This document shows, piece after piece, positions 38,520-48,367 of a stretch of DNA of 64,000 nt; the stretch's first letter is position 1, and every line of letters starts with the position of its first letter. The translations under genes were made by a program, and so were the position numbers. The stretch is from the NCBI GenBank assembly GCA_002686945.1, contig NYYZ01000029.1, positions 62,001-126,000 of the forward strand, written 5' to 3'. The stretch comes from Planctomycetota bacterium. GTDB lineage: Bacteria > Planctomycetota > UBA1135 > GCA-002686595. The notes under the pieces are model-generated. The model made no database searches. It saw only the letters and a list, made by a program, of their open reading frames with translations, and was not told the DNA's origin.

Positions 38520-40340
38520 CTAGAGTTTCATCTTGGGGTCCAGAGCATCACGCACCGCATCCCCCACCAGGTTGTAGCAGGTCACGGTGATAAAGATCAG
38601 CAAGCCAGGAAAAAGCTGAATCCACCAATTTGCGGCGTTCTTGCTCTCATTGACTAGCGACCCCCAACTGGCCTCCGGGGGACGAATGCCAAATCCCAAG
38701 AACGACACGGCGGACTCGGTCAGAATGCCCGCCGCCACCGCAAAAGCAGCGCTGACCAGCACGGGTCCCATGGCGTTGGGCAACACATGGCGGAAAATCG
38801 TGCGCTGGTTGGAAAAACCCAGCGCCTGCGCAGCAATCACAAATTCCTGCTCCCGCAGGCGTAGAAATTCTCCGCGCACCAGACGAGCCACCCCGGTCCA
38901 GCGGATCAGGGCGATCACGATCACAATGGCAAAAATTGGACTGATCACATCTGCCGGGATAAATGCCATGGTCATCAAGATCAGGAAGAAGGCTGGAATA
39001 GCCTGCAGGATCTCGATCAAGCGCATGATGGCCACATCAATACTGCCACCGAAATACCCCGCAATCGAACCAAAGACCACTCCAATGATGGTCAAGAGCA
39101 GTGCGGACAAGATACCCACGGTCAAGCTGATGCGCCCACCCCACACGAGCCGCGTGAGAAAGTCTCGCCCCAGTTCGTCCACCCCCGCGAGGTGACGCAA
39201 CTTGGAGTTGCGAGCAGGCTCCCCTGCGCGCACCTCCACCGGACTCACAGCGGCAGAAAAACCAGTGTGCTCGTCGGAAGCAGACTTGGGTCCGCGCACG
39301 TAGCGCCCCGCTTCGTCGATTTCGGCCCACCACCACCAGGTGGGCGGACGAAACATCTCTTCCGTATGTGTTTCCGCCAGGCCGTAGGTCAAAGGCGGCC
39401 AGGTGGGTTCAAAGACACCTGTTCCTTCCCCCAGCAGTTGTCCCGCGGGCAAGGCCACAATTGCTCCGCTGATCAGGCCTGCCTTGTGAGGCCCGTTCTT
39501 GTACATGTCGTCCCCAGTCCCAAAGGCCGCATACCAACCCAGAGAAGCGAATACCGAGAGCACCAGCACCAGTGCAGCCTTCCGCCGCCGCCAGTCGCGA
39601 ATCCGCTCGCGGTCGCCGTTCAAGACGATCCGATTCAGCAGCCGATTCCAGACTGGCCAACTGGCCAGCAACACCCAGAGAGCCATGAAGAGGACTTCAC
39701 TGGGGCCAAGCGCGTCCCAGAGGGGCAAGGTCCGGCGGGATTGCAGGGCAACCCCTCCCCGATCTGGATTCTTGGGATCAAGGGGCCGTAGGGACTTACG
39801 CAACTCACGCGTCAAGTCCTTGGCTTCTCCCAAGAGCGCCGTAGCAAGATCTATATCCCCTCCACCAAAGGCCTGCCTGCCTGCGGCAGCCTTTTCACGG
39901 AAGACCGCAAGGGCTGCCCGTTCTTCTGAAGCACCGTCGGACAGGTACAACCCGACCACATCGAGGCGCAACTCCAAGGCGTCGACTTCAAGACGCAGGG
40001 CCTCCTCACGGGATTGGGGCACACCATCGCGGCCCAGGGTGCCGGCCTGTTCCAACCCACCCAGGTAGGCTTCGTCGGACTGCTCCACCAACTTCAACAT
40101 GCCGTTGGTCACAGCCCTGAGGGAATTCAAGGACGAACCATAGGCGGCACGATCCACTCCCTCGAAGGCGAAAGGTCGATCCCCCGCCAAGAAAGGCGCG
40201 AAGATCACAAGCCCATACAGAAGGGCCAATACCCCTATTCCCACCCGGAACAGGTTGCGCCGTCCAAGTTGTTCGAACACCAGATCCCAGTAGTCCTTGC
40301 TGTAGACCCCGCCCTCGGGCTCCTGCTGGGGATCACTCAT
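38520..40340 (-). CDS. oppC: Oligopeptide ABC transporter permease OppC type with large insertion
   Basis: A 606-residue permease, about twice the usual OppC length. TM1 (about 33-53) is followed by about 340 extra residues containing helical charged sequence, at least two further hydrophobic segments (SEVLFMALWVLLASWPVW; KAALVLVLSVFASLGWYAAF) and a Trp-rich stretch (RPPTWWWWAEID). The standard core begins with HLAGVDELGRDFLTRL and includes the EAA loop (EFVIAAQALGFSNQ) and the SFLGFGIRPP motif. Normally only about 60 residues separate TM1 from the GTDxxGRD motif. I start at ATG 40340, which overlaps oppB by 8 nt. The insertion's role is unknown. Confidence 0.88.
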   Translation of the reverse strand: MSDPQQEPEGGVYSKDYWDLVFEQLGRRNLFRVGIGVLALLYGLVIFAPFLAGDRPFAFEGVDRAAYGSSLNSLRAVTNGMLKLVEQSDEAYLGGLEQAGTLGRDGVPQSREEALRLEVDALELRLDVVGLYLSDGASEERAALAVFREKAAAGRQAFGGGDIDLATALLGEAKDLTRELRKSLRPLDPKNPDRGGVALQSRRTLPLWDALGPSEVLFMALWVLLASWPVWNRLLNRIVLNGDRERIRDWRRRKAALVLVLSVFASLGWYAAFGTGDDMYKNGPHKAGLISGAIVALPAGQLLGEGTGVFEPTWPPLTYGLAETHTEEMFRPPTWWWWAEIDEAGRYVRGPKSASDEHTGFSAAVSPVEVRAGEPARNSKLRHLAGVDELGRDFLTRLVWGGRISLTVGILSALLLTIIGVVFGSIAGYFGGSIDVAIMRLIEILQAIPAFFLILMTMAFIPADVISPIFAIVIVIALIRWTGVARLVRGEFLRLREQEFVIAAQALGFSNQRTIFRHVLPNAMGPVLVSAAFAVAAGILTESAVSFLGFGIRPPEASWGSLVNESKNAANWWIQLFPGLLIFITVTCYNLVGDAVRDALDPKMKL

Positions 40341-41814
40341 GACGAATCCTCGGGTCAACAAGCGAATAGGTGATGTCCGACAACAAGATGCCCACCTGGG
40401 TCATGACACCCACCAGGATTGTGGTGGCCATGATGATGTTGAAGTCACGCTTGAGCAGACCATCGAAGGCATAACGGCCCATGCCGGGCACATCAAAGAC
40501 CTTTTCGATGATGATCGATCCACCGATCAGAATCGGTAGCACGCTGGCCAGCAGGGTCAATACGGGGATCATGGAATTGCGCAGGGCGTGCTTGTAGATC
40601 ACCTTGGTCTCGCTCAAGCCCTTGGCCCGGGCCGTGCGGATGTAATCCTGCTGCAAGGTGTCCATCATCCCAGCACGCATCTGACGCGAGAGATAAGCCA
40701 GGCTGCCGTAGGTCATTGTCAAAACGGGCAGGATCGAGTGCATCAGGGTGTCCCAGGCATAGGCCCAGGGACCTAGATCCGCCGCGTCTTTGTCGTGCAA
40801 GCCCACCACAGGCAACAGATCCATGCCAGTCTTGCCAAAGGTCAAGATCAGCATCAGGCCCGCCCAAAAAGTGGGGATCGCGAAGAGCACAAAGAGTGCA
40901 ATGGTCACCAGCCCATCGCGCCGCTTGCCATGGTTGCGGGCGCTGAAGATGCCCAGTGGCAACGCGAAGAGGTAGCTCAAGAGTATCGAGCTGAAGGCCA
41001 ACGGAACGGTGACCATGAGACGCTTGATCAACTCGGACCCCACGTCGCGACCGGACTGCATTTCCCGCCGCAGATCCCCCACCAGGAGCCCGCCCCACCA
41101 ATCAGCACCTGTGTTCTGCACGCGATAGCCACCGTTGGCGTAATACCAGGCAAAGCAGGCGCGAATGCGGGCCACTCCTCCCAAGGATTCGATGCGTTCT
41201 GGAGGCACGGAAAAGTCAGCTCCTGTGTTAGCCGCCAACGCTCCTATCAGACGCCCGATTGCGGCCCCGCGACTGCCAGCGGACTCCGCCAAGAGATTCA
41301 GCCCCGAAAGCACAGCCGGCCGCGCTCCCTCACCCCCAGCCACAAGCGTTCGATGCGCAGCACTCCAGGCCTCTCCTCCTGCGGCCTCATCGGCAAGCAC
41401 ATCCCGAGCCTTGTCAAACCGCTCCGCGTCCACCTCCGAAGTCTTGGGCAGATGCGCGATACGCATCACCTTGCCCTCGTCAATCTCAGTGCCGTTGCTC
41501 AATTTCACCTGCCGAGTGGTGCGCTCAGTATGTGGTGAAGAGAACCAAGGGACCCCGTCACGGTCCAAGTTCAGCGGCCCCACATAGTCAAAGAACTGAA
41601 CGATCAGGGAGCGATCCAACCCGTGAGTCCGGCGGAATTTCTCCACCATTCCCTCCACATCAGTGTCCTGCCCCAATTGACCGCCGGTGCCTGCGCCAAT
41701 CATTACGGTGGCGGGATCCCCCGGCGCAGCGTGGAAAATGGTGAATACCACCAGGGCAATACCCAGGGTAGTGGGCACCATCAACAAGAGACGCCGAAGT
41801 ATGAAGGACAGCAA
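40333..41814 (-). CDS. oppB: Oligopeptide ABC transporter permease OppB type with insertion
   Basis: A 493-residue permease versus about 310-340 for typical OppB. The N-terminus (LSFILRRLLLMVPTTLGI, FHAAPGDPA) and the C-terminal core (YIRTARAKGLSETKVIYKHALRNSMIPVLT, the EAA loop) are canonical. Between them about 160 extra periplasmic residues include an Ala-rich helical stretch (SGLNLLAESAGSRGAAIGRL). It begins at a TTG with a Shine-Dalgarno-like AAAGGA 8 nt upstream, one of few visible SD sites here. With the enlarged oppC it may form an expanded periplasmic face. It overlaps oppC by 8 nt. Confidence 0.9.
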   Translation of the reverse strand: MLSFILRRLLLMVPTTLGIALVVFTIFHAAPGDPATVMIGAGTGGQLGQDTDVEGMVEKFRRTHGLDRSLIVQFFDYVGPLNLDRDGVPWFSSPHTERTTRQVKLSNGTEIDEGKVMRIAHLPKTSEVDAERFDKARDVLADEAAGGEAWSAAHRTLVAGGEGARPAVLSGLNLLAESAGSRGAAIGRLIGALAANTGADFSVPPERIESLGGVARIRACFAWYYANGGYRVQNTGADWWGGLLVGDLRREMQSGRDVGSELIKRLMVTVPLAFSSILLSYLFALPLGIFSARNHGKRRDGLVTIALFVLFAIPTFWAGLMLILTFGKTGMDLLPVVGLHDKDAADLGPWAYAWDTLMHSILPVLTMTYGSLAYLSRQMRAGMMDTLQQDYIRTARAKGLSETKVIYKHALRNSMIPVLTLLASVLPILIGGSIIIEKVFDVPGMGRYAFDGLLKRDFNIIMATTILVGVMTQVGILLSDITYSLVDPRIRHE

Positions 41815-41880
41815 GGGGAGAGTCCTTTGGTGTATGGGAGGGCGCAGGGCTCATCAATCGAGCCCCAAGGAAATCTGGAG

Positions 41881-43953
41881 TCAGCGGTTCAGGGTCTTAC
41901 GCGTGCCGGCGACACTTGGATCAACGTAATGCCAGCGCCGGATCACATAGCCCGGATCGATTGCCACCACCTGGAAGCCGCGCAACTTGCGGTTCATGGC
42001 AAACTTGCGCGGGACATTGTACATGAACAAGTAGGGCACCACTTCATGGTAGAGGTAGGCGTGCAACTCACCCCAGATCGCTTGGCGCTTGCCGTAATCG
42101 AGTTCTTTTTGGCCCCTGGCAATCAAGTTATCGACAATTGGGTCCATCACGGCGGAGTTATTGGAGCTCTCCTTATCAGGCGCTCCCCACTTGGAGTGCC
42201 AGAGCTGCTCCGGGTCGGACTCAAGCTGGGGTACCCAGGCCAGGTTGCAAGCGTCAAACTCGCGCTTCTTGATCCGGTCGAGGAAAGTCGCCCACTCAAG
42301 TTGTTCAAGCTTGAGCTCGATCTCCAACTCCGTCAGAGCTTCCTGCAAAGCGAGGCCAAAGTTCTTTGAGGCGTCGTTGCCAGAGGGGTAACTAAAGGTA
42401 ATCGAAAGAGGCACGCCATTCTTGTCACGCAACCCGTCAAAGTCCCGGTCATACCATCCAGCATCATCGAGCAAGTCGATGGCGGCGTCCACATCTACGC
42501 CCCGGGGCTTCACGTCGTGGTTGTATGCTGCTGCTCCAAAGGGGAAGGGTCCGGTGATGCGATTCGCCAGGCCCTTGTAATTGGTCAGGCGATACTTCTC
42601 CATGTCAAAGCACAACTCAATCGCCTTGCGCACCGCCAGGTCCTTGAGCTGAGGCCGCAGCATGTTCCATCCGGTGTAGCCGTAGGATCCACCGTACTTG
42701 AAGCCCTTGTAGAAGTTCTTCGTGAAATCCGCACTGGCTGTGCGTGCTCCAAAATAGTCCTCACTCTTGATGCGCTCGAAGAAGTCCAATTCCCCGTTCA
42801 AGAGGGCATTCATGGCGGTTTCGTCGTCATCGATTACGCGCCAGCGAATGGTGTCCACGAAGCCTGCGTTCTGTTCATCAAAATAGAGGCTCTTGCCCGC
42901 TTCATCAGTAAAGCGCACTGCTTCTACGAAGCTGTCGTTCCACTCGACCACTCGATAGGGTCCCAGGCCAACCCAGAGGGCATTATGGGGACTGTGATTG
43001 ATCACCTCCGCTTGCTCCTCGGCGGTGAAGGCGGCTTTGTGAGCCAGATTGTCCGGGTCGGCGAGGTTGTAGACATGACTGGGCAAGATCGTCATGGAGT
43101 CACCGATCGTGCTCTCCGCAAATGCGTATTGAGCTTCATAGAAAAAGCGCAGGCGCAGATCGTCGATGACTTCGCAGCGGGTCACCTTCACAAACTGGAA
43201 CCGCTTCTCGTCACAATTCACATGACTGTTGGCGTAGATCGACCAGGAGAACTGCACATCCTGGGCATCCAGAATCTGACTGCCCGCGGGATGGCCCTCG
43301 GAAGGATGCCAGAGCGCTCCCGTACGGAGTTCAAAATTGAATACCGTGCCCCTCTCGATGCGGTCCACTGCCGACTTGGGAACTTCGAGAGATCCGCCAT
43401 CCCCCAGAGGATGCCCCACGGAAGTCGCTTCCACCAGCCAATTGCTGCCCGCGTCTTGCACGCGCCCATAGAGCACCTGGGCCAGCACCTGCTCAGGAGC
43501 CCCTTCTGCTTGGGATGGATTGGCGACGCGCACCTCTGTAGTCATGGGGAATGCCGCCGCTGCACCTTCCTTGAGTACCAGCATGTCTTCGGTGCTCCAT
43601 GCCTTGGCCAGGCGAGGCCGCATCTCGTGCTCTTCCCAATCCTGAACCAGCAGGGTCTCGTGCACCTCGTACAACATCCGCCGGGTGTAAGCGGAGTTCT
43701 CGGTCACATAGTTCATGTGCTTGGGCAATGAGGCGCTGTGCACGATGACTCGGCCCCCATACAGCGGTGTGCCTCTCTGATTGCGACCCGGGTGAAAGAC
43801 ATCCACAGGAGCCGGCCCTTTGAGTGGAATGCCCAGGCTCTGATCCTGCATCGTCGACTGGGGGGCGTCATCCTGCGGGCCGAGGGCAAGAGAGATCCCC
43901 ATCAGGGGAACCATGAGGGCAGCTGCCAGGCTGGAGAGGGGGACGAATTGCAT
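41881..43953 (-). CDS. Peptide ABC transporter substrate-binding protein, left operon
   Basis: A 690-residue family 5 (OppA/DppA) solute-binding protein. The signal peptide (SSLAAALMVPLMGISLA) is followed by a long N-terminal region with EVHETLLVQDWEEHEMRP, the typical binding-protein start of lobe I, and C-terminal strands (VVPYLFMYNVPRKFAMN). It is larger than usual (about 530-550), with an extra stretch around residues 130-200. It should deliver peptides to the enlarged permeases. It is the first gene of the minus-strand operon; oppB follows after 66 nt. A TTGACG-18-TACCCT promoter candidate lies 100 nt upstream. Confidence 0.88.
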   Translation of the reverse strand: MQFVPLSSLAAALMVPLMGISLALGPQDDAPQSTMQDQSLGIPLKGPAPVDVFHPGRNQRGTPLYGGRVIVHSASLPKHMNYVTENSAYTRRMLYEVHETLLVQDWEEHEMRPRLAKAWSTEDMLVLKEGAAAAFPMTTEVRVANPSQAEGAPEQVLAQVLYGRVQDAGSNWLVEATSVGHPLGDGGSLEVPKSAVDRIERGTVFNFELRTGALWHPSEGHPAGSQILDAQDVQFSWSIYANSHVNCDEKRFQFVKVTRCEVIDDLRLRFFYEAQYAFAESTIGDSMTILPSHVYNLADPDNLAHKAAFTAEEQAEVINHSPHNALWVGLGPYRVVEWNDSFVEAVRFTDEAGKSLYFDEQNAGFVDTIRWRVIDDDETAMNALLNGELDFFERIKSEDYFGARTASADFTKNFYKGFKYGGSYGYTGWNMLRPQLKDLAVRKAIELCFDMEKYRLTNYKGLANRITGPFPFGAAAYNHDVKPRGVDVDAAIDLLDDAGWYDRDFDGLRDKNGVPLSITFSYPSGNDASKNFGLALQEALTELEIELKLEQLEWATFLDRIKKREFDACNLAWVPQLESDPEQLWHSKWGAPDKESSNNSAVMDPIVDNLIARGQKELDYGKRQAIWGELHAYLYHEVVPYLFMYNVPRKFAMNRKLRGFQVVAIDPGYVIRRWHYVDPSVAGTRKTLNR

Positions 43954-44053
43954 GGGTTTGAGTCAATGGCCTCCGGAAGTGAGCGAGCAGCATCCAGGAG
44001 GAGGTGCGGACACCCCTTCCTGGGGCGCCGCAAAGGGCTCAAGAAGAACCCGC

Positions 44054-44083
44054 AGGGTATCCGGCCCCGGCGCTCATCGTCAA
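44054..44083 (-). promoter_or_regulatory. Possible promoter of the left peptide operon
   Basis: TTGACG (44078-44083), 18 nt, then TACCCT (44054-44059) on the minus strand. The -10 is weak. Confidence 0.3.
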
Positions 44084-44108
44084 GTGCAGGAAGCCCTCGG
44101 CAAGGGGC

Positions 44109-44138
44109 TTGAACCCACATGGACGGCTCCCGTAGGGT
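44109..44138 (+). promoter_or_regulatory. Predicted promoter of the right peptide operon
   Basis: TTGAAC (44109-44114), 18 nt, then TAGGGT (44133-44138). The -10 ends 10 nt before ATG 44149. An earlier in-frame ATG at 44119 lies inside the spacer, so it should not be translated. Confidence 0.45.
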
Positions 44139-44148
44139 CCTTGCGTCT

Positions 44149-46266
44149 ATGTCCCTTATCTCCACCCTGCCCCCCCGTCAGACCCTGGCCGCCCTGCTGC
44201 TGGCCATGGTGCTGGCGAGCGCCCTGGCCCTTACCCGAGGGGCACGCCTGCAACCTGCGGACTATGTGATGAACAACGGCAGCGAGGTGCAAACCCTCGA
44301 CCCGGCCACGGTGACAGGAGTGCCAGAGGGACGCGTTCTGAGGGCGATTTTCGAGGGCCTGATCGTCAAGCATCCCGTGACCCTCAAGCCACTGCCAGGC
44401 GGCGCAGAGAGTTGGGAAGTCAGTGAAGACGGCTTGACCTGGACCTTCCAGATCCGCCAAGGAGCAAAGTGGACCAACGGAGATGATCTGACCGCCGAGG
44501 ACTGGATCTACTCCTGGCGCCGGTTCCTCCACCCGGACACGGCCGCCTACTACGCCTATCAGTTGTGGTATGTGCGCGGTGCACGCCAATACACACGCCA
44601 ACCAGAAGACCGCTCCTTTACGGCAGATCCGGCGGGCGGCCTTTGGTATCAGCGCATGAGCGACGGCCGTATCCAAGTAGGCCTGCACGGCTATGTCCTG
44701 GAACACGAGAGCGGCCCAGTCAGGGTGGACCTGCCAGCCGATCCAGCGGATCCTGCAACCGTGCACCTGAACTCCCGTTCCTGGACCCTGCCCTTCGCGA
44801 TCACGAATCTTGAAGGCAACCCAGAGGCCCCCACCGAGGCCGCTGCCCTCCTGCCCCGTTGCTACGGCCTCAAGGATGACAAAGACAGCGGCTGGCTTCT
44901 GAAAGGCGCTCTCACAGAAGCGGATTGGAAGGCCGCCCACACAAGCGGCGCACTCCTGGATGGCGCGACCTTCCGCCGAGAGGTGGCGGACGTCCGCCAC
45001 CTCAAGATCTGGAGGGAAGGGAGTCACACACTCAAGGTCACCCTCAACTCCCCAACGCCCTTCTTCCTGGATCTGACAGGATTCTATCCCACTTTTCCGG
45101 TCAATCGGCGCAACATGGAAGAGGCTCAGGAGCGCTGGCCCGACCGCTGGGAAATCGAATGGCTACGCGCAAATAACATCGTCACCAATGGACCCTTCCG
45201 ACTGCTGGAAAGACGGGTCAATGACCGCATTCGACTCGTCAAGAACGAGACCTATTGGGACGCGGACCATGTGGCAATGAACTCGATCGACATCCTGGCC
45301 ATCGAACAGGATTCCACCATGTTGAACCTGTACCTGACCGGTGGCTGCGATTCCATTGACCGGGTCAACACCAACGTGGTCCAGGAACTTTGGGGTCGCG
45401 AAGACTTTCAGCCCACACCCTACCTGGGCACTTACTTCTATCGGGTCAAAGTGCACCAGCCCCCCTATGACGATGTGCGCGTCAGGCAAGCCCTGTCCAT
45501 GGTGATTCCACGTCGAGCGATCTGCGACAACGTGATGAAGATGGGTCAAGTACCCGCCAGCAGCTTGACGCCTCCTGGCATCGGAACCTACACGCCCCCT
45601 TCCATGAGGTTGGGCAGCGCGGACGAAGCGCGAGCACTCCTGGCCGCTGCGGGCTATCCTGACGGCAAGGACTTTCCCCCGGTGGAAATCCACTACAACA
45701 CCTCCGAAGCCCACTCCAGCATCGCTCAAGTGATCGCCCTCGCCTGGCAGGACGAGTTGGGCATCCGCACCAAGCTGCGCAACGAGGAATGGAAGGTCTA
45801 TCTGGACACCCAGCAGAACCTGCGCTTCCAGGTCTCGCGCTCGGCTTGGATTGGGGACTACGCAGACCCCAATACCTTCATCGACATGTTCGTCACCGAC
45901 GGCGAGAACAACAAGACCGGCTGGGGCAACCCCAAGTACGACGCTCTGGTGGCCGCGGCGGCGAGCGAGTTGGACGCGACTCGACGGCTGGAGCTGTTAG
46001 GCGAGGCCGAGGCTCTCCTGCTTGAAGAAATGCCGATCTTGCCGATCTATTACTATGTGACCCAGAACCTGACCGCCCCACGCTTGGGGGGCAACTCGGA
46101 AAACGTGCTCGACGAGCACTTCCCCAAGTTCTGGTACTGGATGGATGACGAGGAACTGGCCCAGAAGCGCGCCAACTACCCCAAGGAATTCCAGTTCGTG
46201 GATCCTCATGGTCCCAAAGATGGCCTCTATAGCCCAGCCCAACAGGCGGCCCGAGGGCAACAGTGA
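44149..46266 (+). CDS. oppA: Peptide ABC transporter substrate-binding protein, right operon
   Basis: A 705-residue family 5 solute-binding protein. The hydrophobic signal (LAALLLAMVLASALALT) precedes the canonical start of the fold (GSEVQTLDPATVTGVPEGRVLRAIFEGL). The lobe hinge region (DGLTWTFQIRQGAKWTNGD) and the EEMPILPIYYYV C-terminal block are present. About 150 extra residues between roughly 140 and 290 exceed normal OppA. It should bind peptides outside the inner membrane for the downstream OppBCDF. ATG 44149 is supported by the promoter at 44109-44138. The stop overlaps oppB by 4 nt (GTGA). Confidence 0.9.
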   Translation: MSLISTLPPRQTLAALLLAMVLASALALTRGARLQPADYVMNNGSEVQTLDPATVTGVPEGRVLRAIFEGLIVKHPVTLKPLPGGAESWEVSEDGLTWTFQIRQGAKWTNGDDLTAEDWIYSWRRFLHPDTAAYYAYQLWYVRGARQYTRQPEDRSFTADPAGGLWYQRMSDGRIQVGLHGYVLEHESGPVRVDLPADPADPATVHLNSRSWTLPFAITNLEGNPEAPTEAAALLPRCYGLKDDKDSGWLLKGALTEADWKAAHTSGALLDGATFRREVADVRHLKIWREGSHTLKVTLNSPTPFFLDLTGFYPTFPVNRRNMEEAQERWPDRWEIEWLRANNIVTNGPFRLLERRVNDRIRLVKNETYWDADHVAMNSIDILAIEQDSTMLNLYLTGGCDSIDRVNTNVVQELWGREDFQPTPYLGTYFYRVKVHQPPYDDVRVRQALSMVIPRRAICDNVMKMGQVPASSLTPPGIGTYTPPSMRLGSADEARALLAAAGYPDGKDFPPVEIHYNTSEAHSSIAQVIALAWQDELGIRTKLRNEEWKVYLDTQQNLRFQVSRSAWIGDYADPNTFIDMFVTDGENNKTGWGNPKYDALVAAAASELDATRRLELLGEAEALLLEEMPILPIYYYVTQNLTAPRLGGNSENVLDEHFPKFWYWMDDEELAQKRANYPKEFQFVDPHGPKDGLYSPAQQAARGQQ

Positions 46267-47243
46267 TTCGCTTCCTCTTCCGGCGTCTGCTGTGGTTCGT
46301 GGTCACCATGACGGTGGTCATGAGCGTCTCGTTCTTCTTGATGAAAAACGTCAAGGGCGGCCCCTTCGACACGGAACGCGCCCTTGAGCCCGCTATCGAA
46401 GCCAATATCCAAGCGCGCTATCACCTGGACTGGCCCCTGTGGAAGCAGTTCCTGCACTACACGGGTCCCTTCAACTTGGACGAGCGGGGTCTGGGCGGCT
46501 CGGGAAATAAACTCTGGGGCGGCGTGCTGTCCGGAGACTTTGGCCCCTCCTTCCGCTACCGGGATTTCACAGTCAATGACATCATCGGCCAGGCCCTGCC
46601 AATCAGCGCCCTGCTTGGGGTGGTGTCCATGATGTGGGCCCTGGCCCTGGGAGTGTCCACAGGAATAGCCTCTGCCCTGCGCAGAGGGTCGGGCTTGGAC
46701 CTCGCCCTGCGTTTGGCTGCTACAGGCGGTATCGCCCTGCCAAACTTTGTGATCGCTGGCTTTCTGATCATCCTATTTGTGTTCTTGATTCCACTCCTGC
46801 CTGTGGCTGGCTGGGGTTCGATCAAAGAGATGCTGCTGCCGGGCTTTTGCTTGGGACTGGTCTACGCAGCCTATGTGGCACGCTTGACCAGAACCGGCAT
46901 GTTGGAGGCTCTGTCCCAGGACCACATTCGCACGGCACAGGCAAAAGGACTCTCCCCGCGTACGGTGGTCCTGCGCCACGCTCTCAAGGGCGGGCTCTTG
47001 CCCGTGGTCAGCTACCTCGGACCCGCCACCGCGGGCATCTTGACTGGCAGCCTGGTTATCGAACGGATTTTCTTCATACCTGGACTTGGCTCCCACTTTG
47101 TGAACAGCGCCTCCAACCGGGACTACACCCTGGCCATGGGAGTCACCATTCTCTACACGGTGCTGGTCTACACACTCAACACGGTAGTGGATCTGGCCTA
47201 CACTTTGCTCGATCCACGCATCGATCTGGCGGAAGAAGCATGA
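46263..47243 (+). CDS. oppB: Oligopeptide ABC transporter permease OppB type, right operon
   Basis: A 326-residue permease of normal length with six transmembrane segments. The N-terminal IRFLFRRLLWFVVTM, the KGGPFD segment, the GDFGPSFRYRD loop, the EAA loop (HIRTAQAKGLSPRTVVLRHALKGGLLPVVS) and the terminal DLAYTLLDPRI motif are all canonical. It starts at a GTG overlapping the oppA stop, and its TGA overlaps the oppC ATG. Confidence 0.94.
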   Translation: MIRFLFRRLLWFVVTMTVVMSVSFFLMKNVKGGPFDTERALEPAIEANIQARYHLDWPLWKQFLHYTGPFNLDERGLGGSGNKLWGGVLSGDFGPSFRYRDFTVNDIIGQALPISALLGVVSMMWALALGVSTGIASALRRGSGLDLALRLAATGGIALPNFVIAGFLIILFVFLIPLLPVAGWGSIKEMLLPGFCLGLVYAAYVARLTRTGMLEALSQDHIRTAQAKGLSPRTVVLRHALKGGLLPVVSYLGPATAGILTGSLVIERIFFIPGLGSHFVNSASNRDYTLAMGVTILYTVLVYTLNTVVDLAYTLLDPRIDLAEEA

Positions 47244-48367
47244 GCGCTTCGAAGAACAAACGATTTGATCTGGACGAAGCCGCCGCCGAACGGCTGTTAC
47301 AGGAAGCACGGGAGCACAGAGGCATCAGCCTTTGGCAGGACGCAAGCCGTCGATTGCGTCGCAACCGACCCTCCTGGTATGCGTTGGTCTTCCTGATTGG
47401 CTTTGGGATCTTGTCTTTCCTGGCACCGCTTCTGCCTCTGCGCTCTCCGGTACGCTCCAACCTAGACATCACCCTTTCAGCCCCGACCCTGAACGGAGGC
47501 GATAGCAACTACCTCGCAGCTCTGGACTCCAACGCGGATGCAAAATCGGTCGCGCGGGAGATTGAAAAGGACTACTGGGAACTGTCTGGCCTGGACCACG
47601 GCCTGATTTCTCTGCGTCGGGGAATCTTCGGCTCCTGGCAGACCGGGCACTGGCTGGGCACGGATCACCTGGGTCGGGATCTGCTGGCACGCATTGTCTG
47701 GGGTTCGCGAACTTCGATCCTGGTGTCTTTGGCAGCGGCACTTTGTTCCCTTCTGATCGGGGTCTTCTATGGCTCCTTCTCGGGGCTCGCGGGGGGTCGC
47801 ATCGACAACCTGATGATGCGCATCGTGGATATTCTCTATTCCATCCCCTTCATCTTTGTGGTCATCTTCTTGATCACCCTGATCGGAGACCACCGGCAGG
47901 TACTTGAAGAGGAATGGGGCCTCGACCGGGAAAAAGTCTTCTATCTGGTAATCGGCGCAGTCTATTGGCTGACCATGGCACGGGTAGTGCGCGGGCAGGT
48001 TCTAAGCCTCAAGCACACCGAGTTTGTGCAAGCGGCACGAGTCATGGGTGCCTCCACATTCCACATCCTGGCTCGCCACATCGTGCCTAATGTGCTCAGC
48101 GTGGTGATCGTCTACCTGACCCTGACCATACCTGCGGTGATGCTCTTCGAAGCATTCTTGTCATTTCTCGGCCTGGGCGTCGAACCGCCTCGAGTTTCCT
48201 GGGGCTTGATCGCAGTAGACGGCACCAGCGCCATCAACCCATTGCGTATTCACTGGTGGGTGGTGGTCTTCCCGGCCCTGGCCATGGGCTCAACCCTTCT
48301 GGCATTGAATGTGCTGGGCGATGGCCTGCGCGACGCCCTCGACCCAAAAATGCGGGGTAAGGACTGA
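47240..48367 (+). CDS. oppC: Oligopeptide ABC transporter permease OppC type, right operon
   Basis: A 375-residue permease. An N-terminal amphipathic region (SLWQDASRRLRRNRPSW) and TM1 are followed by about 110 residues before the GTDHLGRDLLARIVWGSR motif, modestly longer than usual. The EAA loop (EFVQAARVMGASTFHILARHIVPNV) and FLSFLGLGVEPPR follow. The ATG at 47240 overlaps the oppB stop (ATGA). A longer open frame reaching back to 46634 in the same register only reads oppB out of frame. Confidence 0.93.
   Translation: MSASKNKRFDLDEAAAERLLQEAREHRGISLWQDASRRLRRNRPSWYALVFLIGFGILSFLAPLLPLRSPVRSNLDITLSAPTLNGGDSNYLAALDSNADAKSVAREIEKDYWELSGLDHGLISLRRGIFGSWQTGHWLGTDHLGRDLLARIVWGSRTSILVSLAAALCSLLIGVFYGSFSGLAGGRIDNLMMRIVDILYSIPFIFVVIFLITLIGDHRQVLEEEWGLDREKVFYLVIGAVYWLTMARVVRGQVLSLKHTEFVQAARVMGASTFHILARHIVPNVLSVVIVYLTLTIPAVMLFEAFLSFLGLGVEPPRVSWGLIAVDGTSAINPLRIHWWVVVFPALAMGSTLLALNVLGDGLRDALDPKMRGKD

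Noticed and set aside
42517-43731. 404-codon plus-strand frame opposite the left peptide-binding protein
   Set aside because: Antisense to a recognised family 5 binding protein; no domain and no start signal.
44119-44148. Earlier ATG for oppA
   Set aside because: It lies within the spacer of the TTGAAC-18-TAGGGT promoter and adds no signal-peptide feature.
46634-48367. Long open frame extending oppC upstream by 606 nt
   Set aside because: The upstream part reads oppB out of frame; the real oppC starts at ATG 47240, which overlaps the oppB stop.
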